Origin: JBCDCP01 sp039181495
GTDB taxonomy: Bacteria > Pseudomonadota > Alphaproteobacteria > Rhizobiales > Tepidamorphaceae
Assembly (NCBI GenBank): GCA_039181495.1
Contig: JBCDCP010000037.1
Location: 1 to 23,527 of the forward strand
DNA: 23,527 nt
Direction of reading: 5' to 3'
Shown here: piece after piece, positions 14,707 through 22,298 of the stretch
How positions within the stretch are numbered: the first letter of the stretch is position 1
Layout: each line of letters starts with the position of its first letter
Notes under the pieces: generated by a model
The model's database searches: none
Told to the model about the DNA's origin: nothing
The model's input: the letters and a program-made list of their open reading frames with translations, nothing else
Position numbers and translations under genes: made by a program

Positions 14707-15471
14707 TTACAGCAGCAATTCGCCATCCAGATAGGCGCGCGCTTCAGGTGATCTTGGCTTGGCGAAAAAGTCCGCCGCCACGGTCAATTCAGTGGCTCGC
14801 CCCTGATGAATGAACAGAACCTCATCGGCGAGCCGCTTGGCCTGACCGAGATCATGCGTCACCAGCACGATCTTCACGCCCTCACTGCGTGCTTTGACGA
14901 TGAGGTTCTCGATGTCATGTGTCGCGCGCGGGTCGAGACTGGCCGTCGGTTCATCGAGCAACAAAACCGATGGCGACGCCGCCAGGGCGCGCACAATCGA
15001 CAGCTTCTGCTGTTCGCCACCCGACAGAACCCGTGCCGATCTTTCGGCGATTGGTTCAAGCCCAGCCATGCGCAAGAGAATGGTTGCGCGCATATCGCGT
15101 TCGGACCGATCGATGCCGGCCGCCTTGAGCGCATGAATCAGATTGGCGCGAACGGTCCTGCGGAACAAAACCGGCTTCTGGAAGACGATGCCGACACCAC
15201 CCTCGCGCTTATGCAGCGCCGAAATTGGCGCGGCCGCGGTTTCGCCCCTCAGAAAGGCGACCTCGCCTTCATCGCAATCGATCAGCCCCTGAATCGCACG
15301 CAGCGTCAGGCTCTTGCCGGCACCGTTGGGACCAAGCACGACCGTCTTGGCATGGGCGGACATCTGCGCTGTAAGCCCATCGAGCAGCGGGCGTCCACCG
15401 GCACGGAAGACGAGACCATTCAGGGTCAGTCCAACGCTGTGTGACTTGGCATGACGGGGATCGAACAGCAT
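14707..15471 (-). CDS. tupC: Tungstate ABC transporter ATP-binding protein
   Basis: The 254-residue ATPase energises tungstate import. It has Walker A GPNGAGKS, a Q-loop FQKPVLFRRTV, the signature LSGGEQQK, Walker B LLLDEPTAS and the switch histidine in LVTHDLGQAKRLADEV. The N-terminal half starts with the usual ABC strand pattern. It begins eight bases after the tupB stop with GAGG as ribosome-binding site, and lies 53 bases before tupA. Assignment to tungstate rests on the neighbouring TupA. Confidence 0.92.
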   Translation of the reverse strand: MLFDPRHAKSHSVGLTLNGLVFRAGGRPLLDGLTAQMSAHAKTVVLGPNGAGKSLTLRAIQGLIDCDEGEVAFLRGETAAAPISALHKREGGVGIVFQKPVLFRRTVRANLIHALKAAGIDRSERDMRATILLRMAGLEPIAERSARVLSGGEQQKLSIVRALAASPSVLLLDEPTASLDPRATHDIENLIVKARSEGVKIVLVTHDLGQAKRLADEVLFIHQGRATELTVAADFFAKPRSPEARAYLDGELLL

Positions 15472-15479
15472 GGCCAGCC

Positions 15480-16187
15480 TCAGGCGTAAGCCGCGCGCGC
15501 CGCCGAGGCGCGGAGCGTCTGCGCGGCAAGATTGATGATGACCGCGATACCGATCAGCACGATGCCAAGGCCGAGCGCGAGAGCGAGATTACCTTTGGAG
15601 GTCTCCAGCGCGATCGTCGTCGTCATGACCCGGGTGACGTGCGCGATGTTACCGCCGACGATCATGACCGCACCAACTTCGGCGATGGCACGGCCCAGCC
15701 CAGCCAGAACCACAACGGGCAGCGCCAGCCGCGCGTCCCACAACAGCGTTGCCACGGTTTCACGAAAGGACAGACGCATGGCCCGCATCTGATCGCGGTA
15801 TTCGCTGTCGAGATCGCCGATCAGCTGGCAGGTCAGCGCAACGACGATCGGCGTCACCAAGACCGCCTGTGCAATGATCATTGCCGTTGGTGTGTAAAGC
15901 AGTTTGAGCGGACCGAGCGGACCGGCATTGGAAAGCATCATGTAGACCAGCAGGCCAACGACCACCGGCGGCAGGCCCATCAGCGCATTGACGAAAGCAA
16001 CCACCACACCGCGACCCGGGAAGCGCGTCACGGCCAGCGCCGCTCCCATCGGCAGACCGATCAGGCAGGCTATCAAGACGGCAGTCAACGTAACGTAGAG
16101 TGACAGCCCGACGATCGCGAGCAGTTCGGGATCTCCCGACAAGACGAGGGAAAATGCGGTGCCAAAGGCAGCGCCAAAGTCCTGCAC
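15480..16187 (-). CDS. tupB: Tungstate ABC transporter permease
   Basis: The 235-residue inner-membrane permease has about five hydrophobic helices. The EAA-like loop after helix 3 (YRDQMRAMRLSFRETVATLLWDARLALPVV) matches ModB/TupB permeases, and GRAIAEVGAVMIVGGNIAHVTRVMTTTIALE is the conserved C-terminal block. I start at GTG 16187, because AGGAGG (16194-16199) lies six bases upstream. An in-frame TTG at 16214 would add nine residues that overlap this site. It is the first gene of the operon and is preceded by a structured leader. Confidence 0.9.
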   Translation of the reverse strand: MQDFGAAFGTAFSLVLSGDPELLAIVGLSLYVTLTAVLIACLIGLPMGAALAVTRFPGRGVVVAFVNALMGLPPVVVGLLVYMMLSNAGPLGPLKLLYTPTAMIIAQAVLVTPIVVALTCQLIGDLDSEYRDQMRAMRLSFRETVATLLWDARLALPVVVLAGLGRAIAEVGAVMIVGGNIAHVTRVMTTTIALETSKGNLALALGLGIVLIGIAVIINLAAQTLRASAARAAYA

Positions 16188-16193
16188 GGGGTC

Positions 16194-16199
16194 CCTCCT
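16194..16199 (-). promoter_or_regulatory. Shine-Dalgarno fixing the tupB GTG start
   Basis: AGGAGG on the minus strand, six bases before GTG 16187, is a full consensus ribosome-binding site. It also sits in the loop of a four-base stem (GGTC with GACC), a simple way to control access. Confidence 0.65.
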
Positions 16200-16310
16200 A
16201 GACCGCAGCTTCAATGCCGCGGCTCAATCATGGTGTTACGGCTCTTTCCCGGTCACCATGCTGGCGGCTCGGCTGGGCCAGGCCCATTACCGCCTCGTTA
16301 CATCTCTTCA

Positions 16311-16326
16311 CATCCTGCGCAGGATG
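16311..16326. repeat. 16-base perfect palindrome CATCCTGCGCAGGATG
   Basis: This sequence equals its own reverse complement and lies about 30 bases inside the predicted tup transcript. It could be the closing stem of the leader RNA or a protein operator downstream of the promoter, for example for a molybdate or tungstate regulator. Confidence 0.4.
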
Positions 16327-16355
16327 CTCACTCCAAACCAGCCCGCAGAAACTGC

Positions 16356-16385
16356 ATTATCATGTATTCTATGTCTTTTTGTTCA
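16356..16385 (-). promoter_or_regulatory. Candidate promoter of tupBCA
   Basis: On the minus strand TGAACA (16385-16380) is followed after 18 bases by GATAAT (16361-16356), placing transcription start near 16349 and a leader of about 160 bases. A TTGACA at 16417-16412 is a better -35 hexamer but has no good -10 at normal spacing. The gap 16386-16504 shows nothing else. Confidence 0.35.
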
Positions 16386-16504
16386 GTTCATCTGGAAAAT
16401 ACTGCGCTGATTGTCAACGCTATCGACCAGCAATGGAACATCGGTCCTGGAACGCGTGAACCGTGGGTGCAGCAAGAACGGCGCAGACAAATCGCACGAT
16501 CCAA

Positions 16505-16981
16505 TCACTCGAAGCTGCCATGCACTGCAAAGGCTTCGAGTTCCGCCTCCTGTGGTTTGATGGCCCGGAAACTTTCCTTGACGCCGACGTCGCCGAGCGT
16601 GCGCTCAACCACCAGCAACGTGTTGGGTTCGTGGTCCTTACACAGGTCGGCCATGAACTCGAGTTCCTCGCGTGCCGTTGGCAAAGCGGTGTCGATGTCC
16701 GGCGCACCGTAGGCTGTCACAAAATGCTCGGCCAGCATCCGGCAAAGTGTATCGAACTCGAAACCCTCGATCTGAGACACGGCAACAAATGTCGATCGCC
16801 CGAAACTCTCAAGCCCGAGCCAGCCATTGGCAAAAGCCTGCCGCGACTTGCCGGTGATCATGTCTTCGGTCCAGTTGGAGAATGCAAAGCCGCCCGAGAT
16901 GGCCCATTCGTCCGGCTCAGCGGGCAAATCAAAGACGTTGGTATCACTCTCGTCGAAGCGGATGGTGCGAGCGAGTTTCAT
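16505..16981 (-). CDS. DUF6505 family protein
   Basis: The 158-residue protein begins MKLARTIRFDESDTNVFDLPA and contains AISGGFAFSNW, RQAFANGWLGLESFGRSTFVAV and a long acidic C-terminal region with TLLVVERTLGDVG. I recognise it as the DUF6505 family, which is found beside formate dehydrogenase accessory genes. Function is unknown. ATG 16981 overlaps the stop of the ligase-like gene as ATGA, and I use it in preference to ATG 16993. It is the last gene of the minus-strand accessory operon. Confidence 0.7.
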   Translation of the reverse strand: MKLARTIRFDESDTNVFDLPAEPDEWAISGGFAFSNWTEDMITGKSRQAFANGWLGLESFGRSTFVAVSQIEGFEFDTLCRMLAEHFVTAYGAPDIDTALPTAREELEFMADLCKDHEPNTLLVVERTLGDVGVKESFRAIKPQEAELEAFAVHGSFE

Positions 16982-17760
16982 GCCGGTTGCCATGCCTCCA
17001 TTCCAGCCATACGCGGCACGGGCCATCCGACCTGGCGAACCAGCATGTCACTCAAAGGAACGATGCGTGTCTCCGCATCGGTCTTGAGGATCATTCCGCC
17101 GCGTTCATCGAGCCCCATGAACTGGCCCGAATTTTCCGGCTCCCGCAAAACGTGACTCACCGTCTCGCCACGCCCTTCGAGGCGGCCGACCCAGGCATCA
17201 TGCAACGGCCTGATACCGTCATCGCTCCAACGGTTGATCCATGTCAGAGTGTGCCGCGACCAACTTTCGATCAGCCGCGTCCGATCGAGATCAAGGCAGC
17301 CCTCCTCAACCAGCGTAGTGAGATCGGGCCGATCGCCCGGTTCGTTGCCGGCACCCGGCGGGGTACCGTCGATCTGCACTGAGACACCAATGACCAGCCA
17401 ATCCGGAACCGCATCGGGATCTTGCGTTGATGCGTCCGCCCGGAACCGACCGGCATAGGCGCGGTTGACCCGCAGAATATCCGGCCAATCCCACGTGACC
17501 GCCGTCTCCGGCGGACCTAGCGCGCCGATGGCATCACCGAGCCCGTTGGCAACGGCCATCACCATGGCCATGACATCTCGCAAGGGGGCTTCTGGCGTCA
17601 GCACAAGCGCTGCGTCCATCATGTCCGTCGAGCGTGACCAGTAAACCGTTCCCGCATCAATCCCGGCAACAGAGGCAGCACAGGCCTTGGCGAAAGGATC
17701 TGCGCCCGGAGGCACAGGCTCGCCTTTGAGAAGCGGCGGGAATGTCGGCTGGGAATCCAT
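16978..17760 (-). CDS. Biotin/lipoate protein ligase-like protein lacking the catalytic lysine
   Basis: The 260-residue protein looks like a biotin/lipoate A/B ligase fold followed by a C-terminal domain of the DUF4444 type (about residues 190-260). In the ligase domain the segment that reads KWPND in BirA is WDWPDILRVN here (from residue 90), with Asp91 where the catalytic lysine is expected. The glycine- and arginine-rich adenylate loop is also replaced (TVYWSRSTDMMDAALVL). It is therefore probably not an active ligase and may bind a protein or cofactor. It overlaps DUF6505 by four bases and follows Mrp by 24. Its fixed place in the cluster suggests a role in formate dehydrogenase assembly. 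Confidence 0.7.
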   Translation of the reverse strand: MDSQPTFPPLLKGEPVPPGADPFAKACAASVAGIDAGTVYWSRSTDMMDAALVLTPEAPLRDVMAMVMAVANGLGDAIGALGPPETAVTWDWPDILRVNRAYAGRFRADASTQDPDAVPDWLVIGVSVQIDGTPPGAGNEPGDRPDLTTLVEEGCLDLDRTRLIESWSRHTLTWINRWSDDGIRPLHDAWVGRLEGRGETVSHVLREPENSGQFMGLDERGGMILKTDAETRIVPLSDMLVRQVGWPVPRMAGMEAWQPA

Positions 17761-17784
17761 CAGATCATCGGACGCGGCTGAAAC

Positions 17785-19053
17785 TCACGCCAGATTGTCG
17801 GCGACAAGACCGCGGGCAATCTCGCGAAAGCGCTTGGCTTGAGGGCTGTCGGGCTTGGCCGCGACGACCGGGACGCCGCCGTCGCCAGAAAGCCGGATGT
17901 CGATGTCGATTGGGACCGCGCCCAGTAACGGAATCCCATGCCGTTCGGCTTCGTCCTTGGCGCCACCGGTTCCGAAGATATGGTCTTCATAGCCGCATTT
18001 CGGGCAGCAATAGCTCGACATGTTTTCAATCATGCCAACGACAGGTGTGCTGGTCTTGTCGAACATGTCGAGCGCCTTGCGGGCATCAAGAAGGGCAACA
18101 TCCTGCGGCGTCGACACGACAATTGCGCCATCCACCTTCGCCTTCTGGCTCAGCGTCAGCTGAACATCGCCGGTTCCTGGCGGAAGATCCACCAACAGCA
18201 CATCCAGCCGGCCCCAGGCCACTTGCCGCAGCATCTGCTGCAATGCGCCCATCAGCATCGGCCCCCGCCAGATGGTGGCCTTATCCTCAGGTGCCAGGAG
18301 GCCAATCGACATCAGCGTTACACCGTGATTGCGCAACGGCAGGATTCTCTGGCCGTCGGGCGACGCCGGCCGCCCTGAAACGCCCAGCATCCTGGGCTGG
18401 CTCGGCCCGTAGACGTCAGCGTCGAGCAACCCCACGCGGCGTCCTTCGGCAGCCAGGGCAACCGCCAGATTGGCCGAAACCGTGGACTTGCCAACACCAC
18501 CCTTACCCGAACCGATCGCAAGGATCCGGTCGACGCCTTCAATTGGACCGGTCTGTGCCGGGGCCTGCTTCAGGGGCACCATCTCTGACGGCGCGGCAGA
18601 TGGCAGCGTCGGTTCCGGTTCGGACTCGACACGCACCCTGACCTTGGGCTGTGGAGGAATGATCGTGTGCGCTTTTTTGCCAGAACTCGGCTCGGCACCC
18701 TCCATGCCTGGCATTTGCCGGTTGGCGAGCGGCGACATGTCGACCTCACCAGTCTGCGGCATTGCTCCGGTCGAAGAATGGGCCGTCAGAACAGCCATCG
18801 CCTTGGTGACGCCCGGCAACGCACGGACTGCTTTTTCGGCAGCCATGGCGACGGGCCGCAGTGCCTCTCCGCGCTGCTGTTCGACCTCGAGAATCAGCTG
18901 TACTTCGCCATTGTTGATGACAATGGCAGCGACCATTCCGGCTTCAACGATGGAAACACCACGCGAGGGGTCGACAATGCCTTCGAGCACGTCTCGGACC
19001 GCCGCCTCCGTCAGCGCACTCTCACTCGGTGCATCGATCTCGGCAATACTCAT
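17785..19053 (-). CDS. Mrp/NBP35-family iron-sulfur cluster carrier ATPase
   Basis: The 422-residue protein has an N-terminal MIP18-type domain (about residues 12-90), a Pro/Glu-rich linker, and a deviant Walker A P-loop ATPase with GSGKGGVGKST (181-191), LLDADVYGPSQPRMLG, LLVDLPPGTGDVQLT and the cluster-binding CPKC (350-353). Mrp proteins carry 4Fe-4S clusters to target proteins. ATG 19053 has GGAG 12 bases upstream and gives the common MSIAEIDAP-type N-terminus; ATG 19113 would overlap the preceding gene heavily. It starts four bases after the DUF6494 stop. Its neighbours suggest that it matures the adjacent ferredoxin or formate dehydrogenase, although it may also be the general Mrp of the cell. 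Confidence 0.93.
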   Translation of the reverse strand: MSIAEIDAPSESALTEAAVRDVLEGIVDPSRGVSIVEAGMVAAIVINNGEVQLILEVEQQRGEALRPVAMAAEKAVRALPGVTKAMAVLTAHSSTGAMPQTGEVDMSPLANRQMPGMEGAEPSSGKKAHTIIPPQPKVRVRVESEPEPTLPSAAPSEMVPLKQAPAQTGPIEGVDRILAIGSGKGGVGKSTVSANLAVALAAEGRRVGLLDADVYGPSQPRMLGVSGRPASPDGQRILPLRNHGVTLMSIGLLAPEDKATIWRGPMLMGALQQMLRQVAWGRLDVLLVDLPPGTGDVQLTLSQKAKVDGAIVVSTPQDVALLDARKALDMFDKTSTPVVGMIENMSSYCCPKCGYEDHIFGTGGAKDEAERHGIPLLGAVPIDIDIRLSGDGGVPVVAAKPDSPQAKRFREIARGLVADNLA

Positions 19054-19057
19054 AAGT

Positions 19058-19267
19058 TCAGTCTTCTCCGACGCTGATTTTACCTTCGACGGTGTGATCG
19101 AGACCAACGCCATCGACCGTCAGAACCATCTTTGCGCTCAGCGGCCCGGATGGCAGCGTGCCGTTGTCGGCCGCAGCTCGAACCGCCTTTTCAATTTCCT
19201 GTTGCGATGTCACCCCTACCTGCTTGAGGAACTTCCGCATCGACATATTGAAACTGTCTTCATTCAT
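19058..19267 (-). CDS. DUF6494 family small protein
   Basis: This is a 69-residue protein, MNEDSFNMSMRKFLKQVGVT at the start, then an Ala-rich helical segment and a strand-rich end (KMVLTVDGVGLDHTVEGKI). I recognise it as DUF6494, a small family of unknown function found in this cluster. GGGAGAAG precedes ATG 19267 at proper distance, which rules out the longer in-frame reading from 19342. It lies between the ferredoxin gene (49 bases away) and mrp (four bases away). Confidence 0.8.
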   Translation of the reverse strand: MNEDSFNMSMRKFLKQVGVTSQQEIEKAVRAAADNGTLPSGPLSAKMVLTVDGVGLDHTVEGKISVGED

Positions 19268-19316
19268 CGGTCTTCTCCCAGATCGATCAGCGTCTGAACG
19301 ACCCCAACGGCCGCGC

Positions 19317-21356
19317 CTAGCTGTCTTCCTCGACCTTGCCACTCAAATAGTCGTCTGTCGTCCGCACTTTGCGTGGTGTGCCCATCTGGAACGGGGCACT
19401 TCCGCCGTGGAATTGGGTTTTCACCCGGCAGTCGTCACACATCATGATCAGCCGCGAATTGTGCGAGTCGGTGAACATCCAGTGCTGGCCTTCAAGCTTC
19501 TCCATGACCCGCTCAACGGTGCTCTTGACGCCGAATTCCGCACCACATTCGATGCACGCGAACGGCTCCTCACCATGGACCACGCGGTGTGACAGTGCGT
19601 CCTTGTCGAAGTTGTATCGGGGCTGCAGCGTGATCGCGTCTTCCGGACAGGTATTGGCGCAGATGCCGCACTGCACGCAGGCGTCTTCCTGGAAGCGAAG
19701 TTCGGGCTTGTCCGGATTGTCGCCGAGAGCGCCTGTCGGACATAGGCTGACGCAGGCCAGACACAGTGTGCAGGCATCCTTGTTCACCTCGACCGCGCCA
19801 TAGGGCACGCCACCGGGGATCTCGATGCCGTCAAGTGCAACGGGGTTCTCCGGGACGGAATCTCCGGCCAACGCCACCATCGCCGAGCGGACGATTGTAC
19901 GGGCATCTCCCAAGGGCAGGATGGGTTCGACGCCGGACGCCTCAGCGGTGTCTTCATAGAGCACATCAGACAACCCGTCGGGATCCATGGGATCGATCAT
20001 GCGGATGCGCGGCCCATCATCGGACCGGCAGGCCAGAGCCATTGCGCTTGCCAGTTCTATCTGCGCACGAGTTTCCGCAACTTGCGTCTTCGGACCGGCC
20101 AGCAAGGTGACACGGGCAAACCCTGTCGCCAGTGCAGCCAGCATGGCCTGATGGGAAAAACCGGCGATCTCATGAACGTCCAGCGGCAGCACATGGGCTG
20201 GCAAACCACGCCCAAATCGCGCGGAAAGCGCGATCATCTCGGCTCCATGGCTGTCGTCATGCACCAGCAGTTCCGGGGCCTCGCCGCCCGCATTGCGATA
20301 GCTTTCCGCAAGCACCTGCACCCGCCGCATCAGCGTTGTGAAAGGCGGGTCGTCATAGGTCGCAGCACCGGTCGGACAGACGCTGGCACACGCACCACAG
20401 CCAGCACAGACATAGGGGTCGATGGCCACATGATCGCCATTTGGCGTGATGGCACCTGTCGGGCATACCTCGAGGCACCGCGTGCAACCGGGCTGGCTGG
20501 CCCGGCTGTGCGCACACAGGCTTTGCTCGAAGCGGACATAGATCGGCTTGTCGAAGGTGCCAACCAATTGGCTTGCATCGAACAGCAAACGCTCGATCGC
20601 GATGGAATCCCCAGGATCGGCACGAAGATATCCGTCGCGTTTCTCGTGCGCCGGGAACAGAGCCGTACCGCTGGACAGGTCCACGATCAGATCGCATTCG
20701 GACATCGCACCATCGCGCGTGCCACCAAATCTCAAACCACCACGGCCACCGGGTTCCAGATCGGCAAAACCATCCACCCGGATTTCAAACTGGCTCAGAT
20801 AACCGGTTGCCGAGACAATCCGGCCACTGTGGATGGGAAAGTCATTGCTGCGCCTGGGCATGGCGTCATCGGCATCGGTCAGAATGCAAGTCACCGACAG
20901 AACTTCTGACAGTCTTGCGGCGGCATCGAGCGCGATCTGCCCCTTGCCATAGACGAGGCAGACGCCTTCCGAGGTAATCGGCATGGCCGGCGCGGCAGCC
21001 CGCTCGACTGCGGCTTCTGCCAGCAGAGCAAGCATCTTGGGTGTCGCCTGTTCGCCCTCTTCCGACCATCCGGCACGATCACGGATATCGATGCATGCAA
21101 GGCGGTCGACAGCCTGTTCTTCGTCTGCCAGTTCCTGGAAGAATGCAGCTTCCTGGCCGCATGCCACCGTAACTGGCCGTCCTGTCTTAAGCGCATTGAT
21201 GGCGGCTTCAGCCTGGCTACGGCACAGATTGGTGTAGCTGTGGCAGTCAAAGCCAGCCGCGCCCCGGGCGAGCGCGTCCTCATCCAGAGTCATGCTGGCT
21301 TCGCAATCGCACAGCAGCAGATGGCCCCTGGTCTGGGCAGACTTGTACTGTCCCAA
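19317..21356 (-). CDS. Large four-cluster 4Fe-4S ferredoxin-type protein
   Basis: The 679-residue protein has two pairs of 4Fe-4S motifs, each ending in CP: Cys281/291/294/298 (first spacing unusual, nine residues), Cys317/320/323/327, Cys529/532/535/539 and Cys560/563/566/570. Between the pairs lies a 200-residue domain that may bind a partner. A C-terminal CxxC pair (601/604 and 640/643) could bind zinc or iron. An N-terminal CDC and scattered cysteines (38, 45, 66) are also present. It may carry electrons to or from formate dehydrogenase; this comes from context only. The start is TTG 21356 with GGGAGG upstream, needed to keep the LLLCDCEASM block. It is divergent from DUF3305 and is the first gene of its operon. 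Confidence 0.85.
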   Translation of the reverse strand: MGQYKSAQTRGHLLLCDCEASMTLDEDALARGAAGFDCHSYTNLCRSQAEAAINALKTGRPVTVACGQEAAFFQELADEEQAVDRLACIDIRDRAGWSEEGEQATPKMLALLAEAAVERAAAPAMPITSEGVCLVYGKGQIALDAAARLSEVLSVTCILTDADDAMPRRSNDFPIHSGRIVSATGYLSQFEIRVDGFADLEPGGRGGLRFGGTRDGAMSECDLIVDLSSGTALFPAHEKRDGYLRADPGDSIAIERLLFDASQLVGTFDKPIYVRFEQSLCAHSRASQPGCTRCLEVCPTGAITPNGDHVAIDPYVCAGCGACASVCPTGAATYDDPPFTTLMRRVQVLAESYRNAGGEAPELLVHDDSHGAEMIALSARFGRGLPAHVLPLDVHEIAGFSHQAMLAALATGFARVTLLAGPKTQVAETRAQIELASAMALACRSDDGPRIRMIDPMDPDGLSDVLYEDTAEASGVEPILPLGDARTIVRSAMVALAGDSVPENPVALDGIEIPGGVPYGAVEVNKDACTLCLACVSLCPTGALGDNPDKPELRFQEDACVQCGICANTCPEDAITLQPRYNFDKDALSHRVVHGEEPFACIECGAEFGVKSTVERVMEKLEGQHWMFTDSHNSRLIMMCDDCRVKTQFHGGSAPFQMGTPRKVRTTDDYLSGKVEEDS

Positions 21357-21442
21357 AACCCCTCCCGGAACTCGACCGCAGAACGGGCTGCGGCATGAGT
21401 CTTTTCTATTTTTGCCATTGGCGATGCGGAGATCGCGTAGAC

Positions 21443-21471
21443 ATTTGAATTCGAATTCTTCTAATTTGAAT
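21443..21471. repeat. Candidate operator: ATTTGAAT repeats around a GAATTCGAATTC palindrome
   Basis: ATTTGAAT occurs at 21443-21450 and again at 21464-21471, 21 bases apart (two helical turns). Between and overlapping them GAATTCGAATTC (21447-21458) is a perfect palindrome. The site lies in the 161-base divergent gap between the ferredoxin gene and DUF3305 and is much more AT-rich than its surroundings, so it could control both operons. Confidence 0.45.
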
Positions 21472-21517
21472 GTAGCGCCACCGCCAGCGATGTCGCAACA
21501 GTGCGGCGAAGGAACAG

Positions 21518-22285
21518 ATGGCAGCCGACTACATGGGTTTTCGGCACAAATGCCACGATCACGGTGGTGCGTTTGACTGGCTCACCCATTTGGATCGAGC
21601 CGGGACGGGCGAGGAGGAACCGTCCAAGCATATGATGAAAACAAACAACAACACGAAACCACAGGATGGCACTGTCCCGGACCAGGATGGCAGTGGCCCG
21701 GACGCCGACACAGGCGAAAGTCTGGTCAAATCGATTTCGATGCCGGTTGGCGTGGTCGTGACCCGAACGCCCGGCGTCACACGTTGGGCAACTTACAACT
21801 GGCGCGCCACAGCTGTTCTGCCTGGCGCGGCCCCCGCCGACTGGCGGGTGATGCGTAAGGAAGGCGACGTGGTCGAGTTTCATGCCGCCACGGTTCCTCT
21901 CGAGCTCTACCGGACCGATACCGAAGCCTATCTCGCCACCCTGGCCTGCAACCCGCCCATGGTCTGGGTGATACTGAGGCCGTCCGAAGATCCCGATGAT
22001 CTTGAGGATGTCGCCGTGCATTCGATCACCGCCTCTCCCTTCGATGCCCAGGACTATCTCGATTCGGGCGAGGAGATCGTTGAGGGCGTGCCCATGCCGG
22101 AGGGTCTGGTCGCTTGGGTTCAGAATTTCTGCGACGCCCATCATGTCGAGGAAGAATTCATCAAGCGCCGCCGCGACAGGATCCGCACAGACCGGGTCGA
22201 GGACGGCAAGGGCGATCCACGGATCCGCCAGATCGCGGACGTATATCGCGCACCCGGCGCTCTCAAGCCAACGCGAAGTCATTGA
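21518..22285 (+). CDS. DUF3305 family protein, formate dehydrogenase cluster
   Basis: The conserved part starts near residue 73 (SISMPVGVVVTRTPGVTRWA) and continues with TYNWRATAVLPGAAPADWR, ELYRTDTEAYLATLACNPPMVWVIL and a C-terminal VEEEFIKRRRDR. DUF3305 proteins accompany DUF3306, TorD-type chaperones and Tat-exported formate dehydrogenases in alphaproteobacteria; the function is not known. ATG 21518 has AAGGA four bases upstream. A later ATG at 21632 keeps the conserved region but has only a distant GGAGG. The first 70 residues are poorly conserved-looking and polar. It is 13 bases before DUF3306. Confidence 0.78.
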   Translation: MAADYMGFRHKCHDHGGAFDWLTHLDRAGTGEEEPSKHMMKTNNNTKPQDGTVPDQDGSGPDADTGESLVKSISMPVGVVVTRTPGVTRWATYNWRATAVLPGAAPADWRVMRKEGDVVEFHAATVPLELYRTDTEAYLATLACNPPMVWVILRPSEDPDDLEDVAVHSITASPFDAQDYLDSGEEIVEGVPMPEGLVAWVQNFCDAHHVEEEFIKRRRDRIRTDRVEDGKGDPRIRQIADVYRAPGALKPTRSH

Positions 22286-22298
22286 TTTTGAGAAATAA

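Larger units (their letters stand above)
16188..16349 (-). promoter_or_regulatory. Structured leader of tupBCA, possible Moco/tungsten-cofactor-type riboswitch
   Basis: The minus-strand leader holds a palindrome (16311-16326), a TGGGC-N3-GCCCA hairpin (16274-16286) and a seven-base stem, CATGGTG (16260-16254) with CACCATG (16235-16229). The last encloses an 18-base loop starting ACCGGGAAAGAGCC. Next come CCGCGGC (16222-16216) with GCTGCGG (16209-16203), and a competing GGTC/GACC stem (16204-16201 with 16193-16190) that puts the Shine-Dalgarno in its loop. GAGCCG occurs three times. The GGTGACCGGGAAA stretch resembles Moco RNA elements as I remember them. The stems are seen; the riboswitch identity is a guess. 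Confidence 0.4.

Noticed and set aside
16412..16417. Consensus TTGACA as the tup -35
   Set aside because: No acceptable -10 lies 16-18 bases downstream on the minus strand, so I preferred TGAACA/GATAAT closer to the leader.
17742..18641. Plus-strand frame of 299 codons over mrp
   Set aside because: Arg- and Pro-rich product without motifs, antisense to a certain Mrp ATPase.
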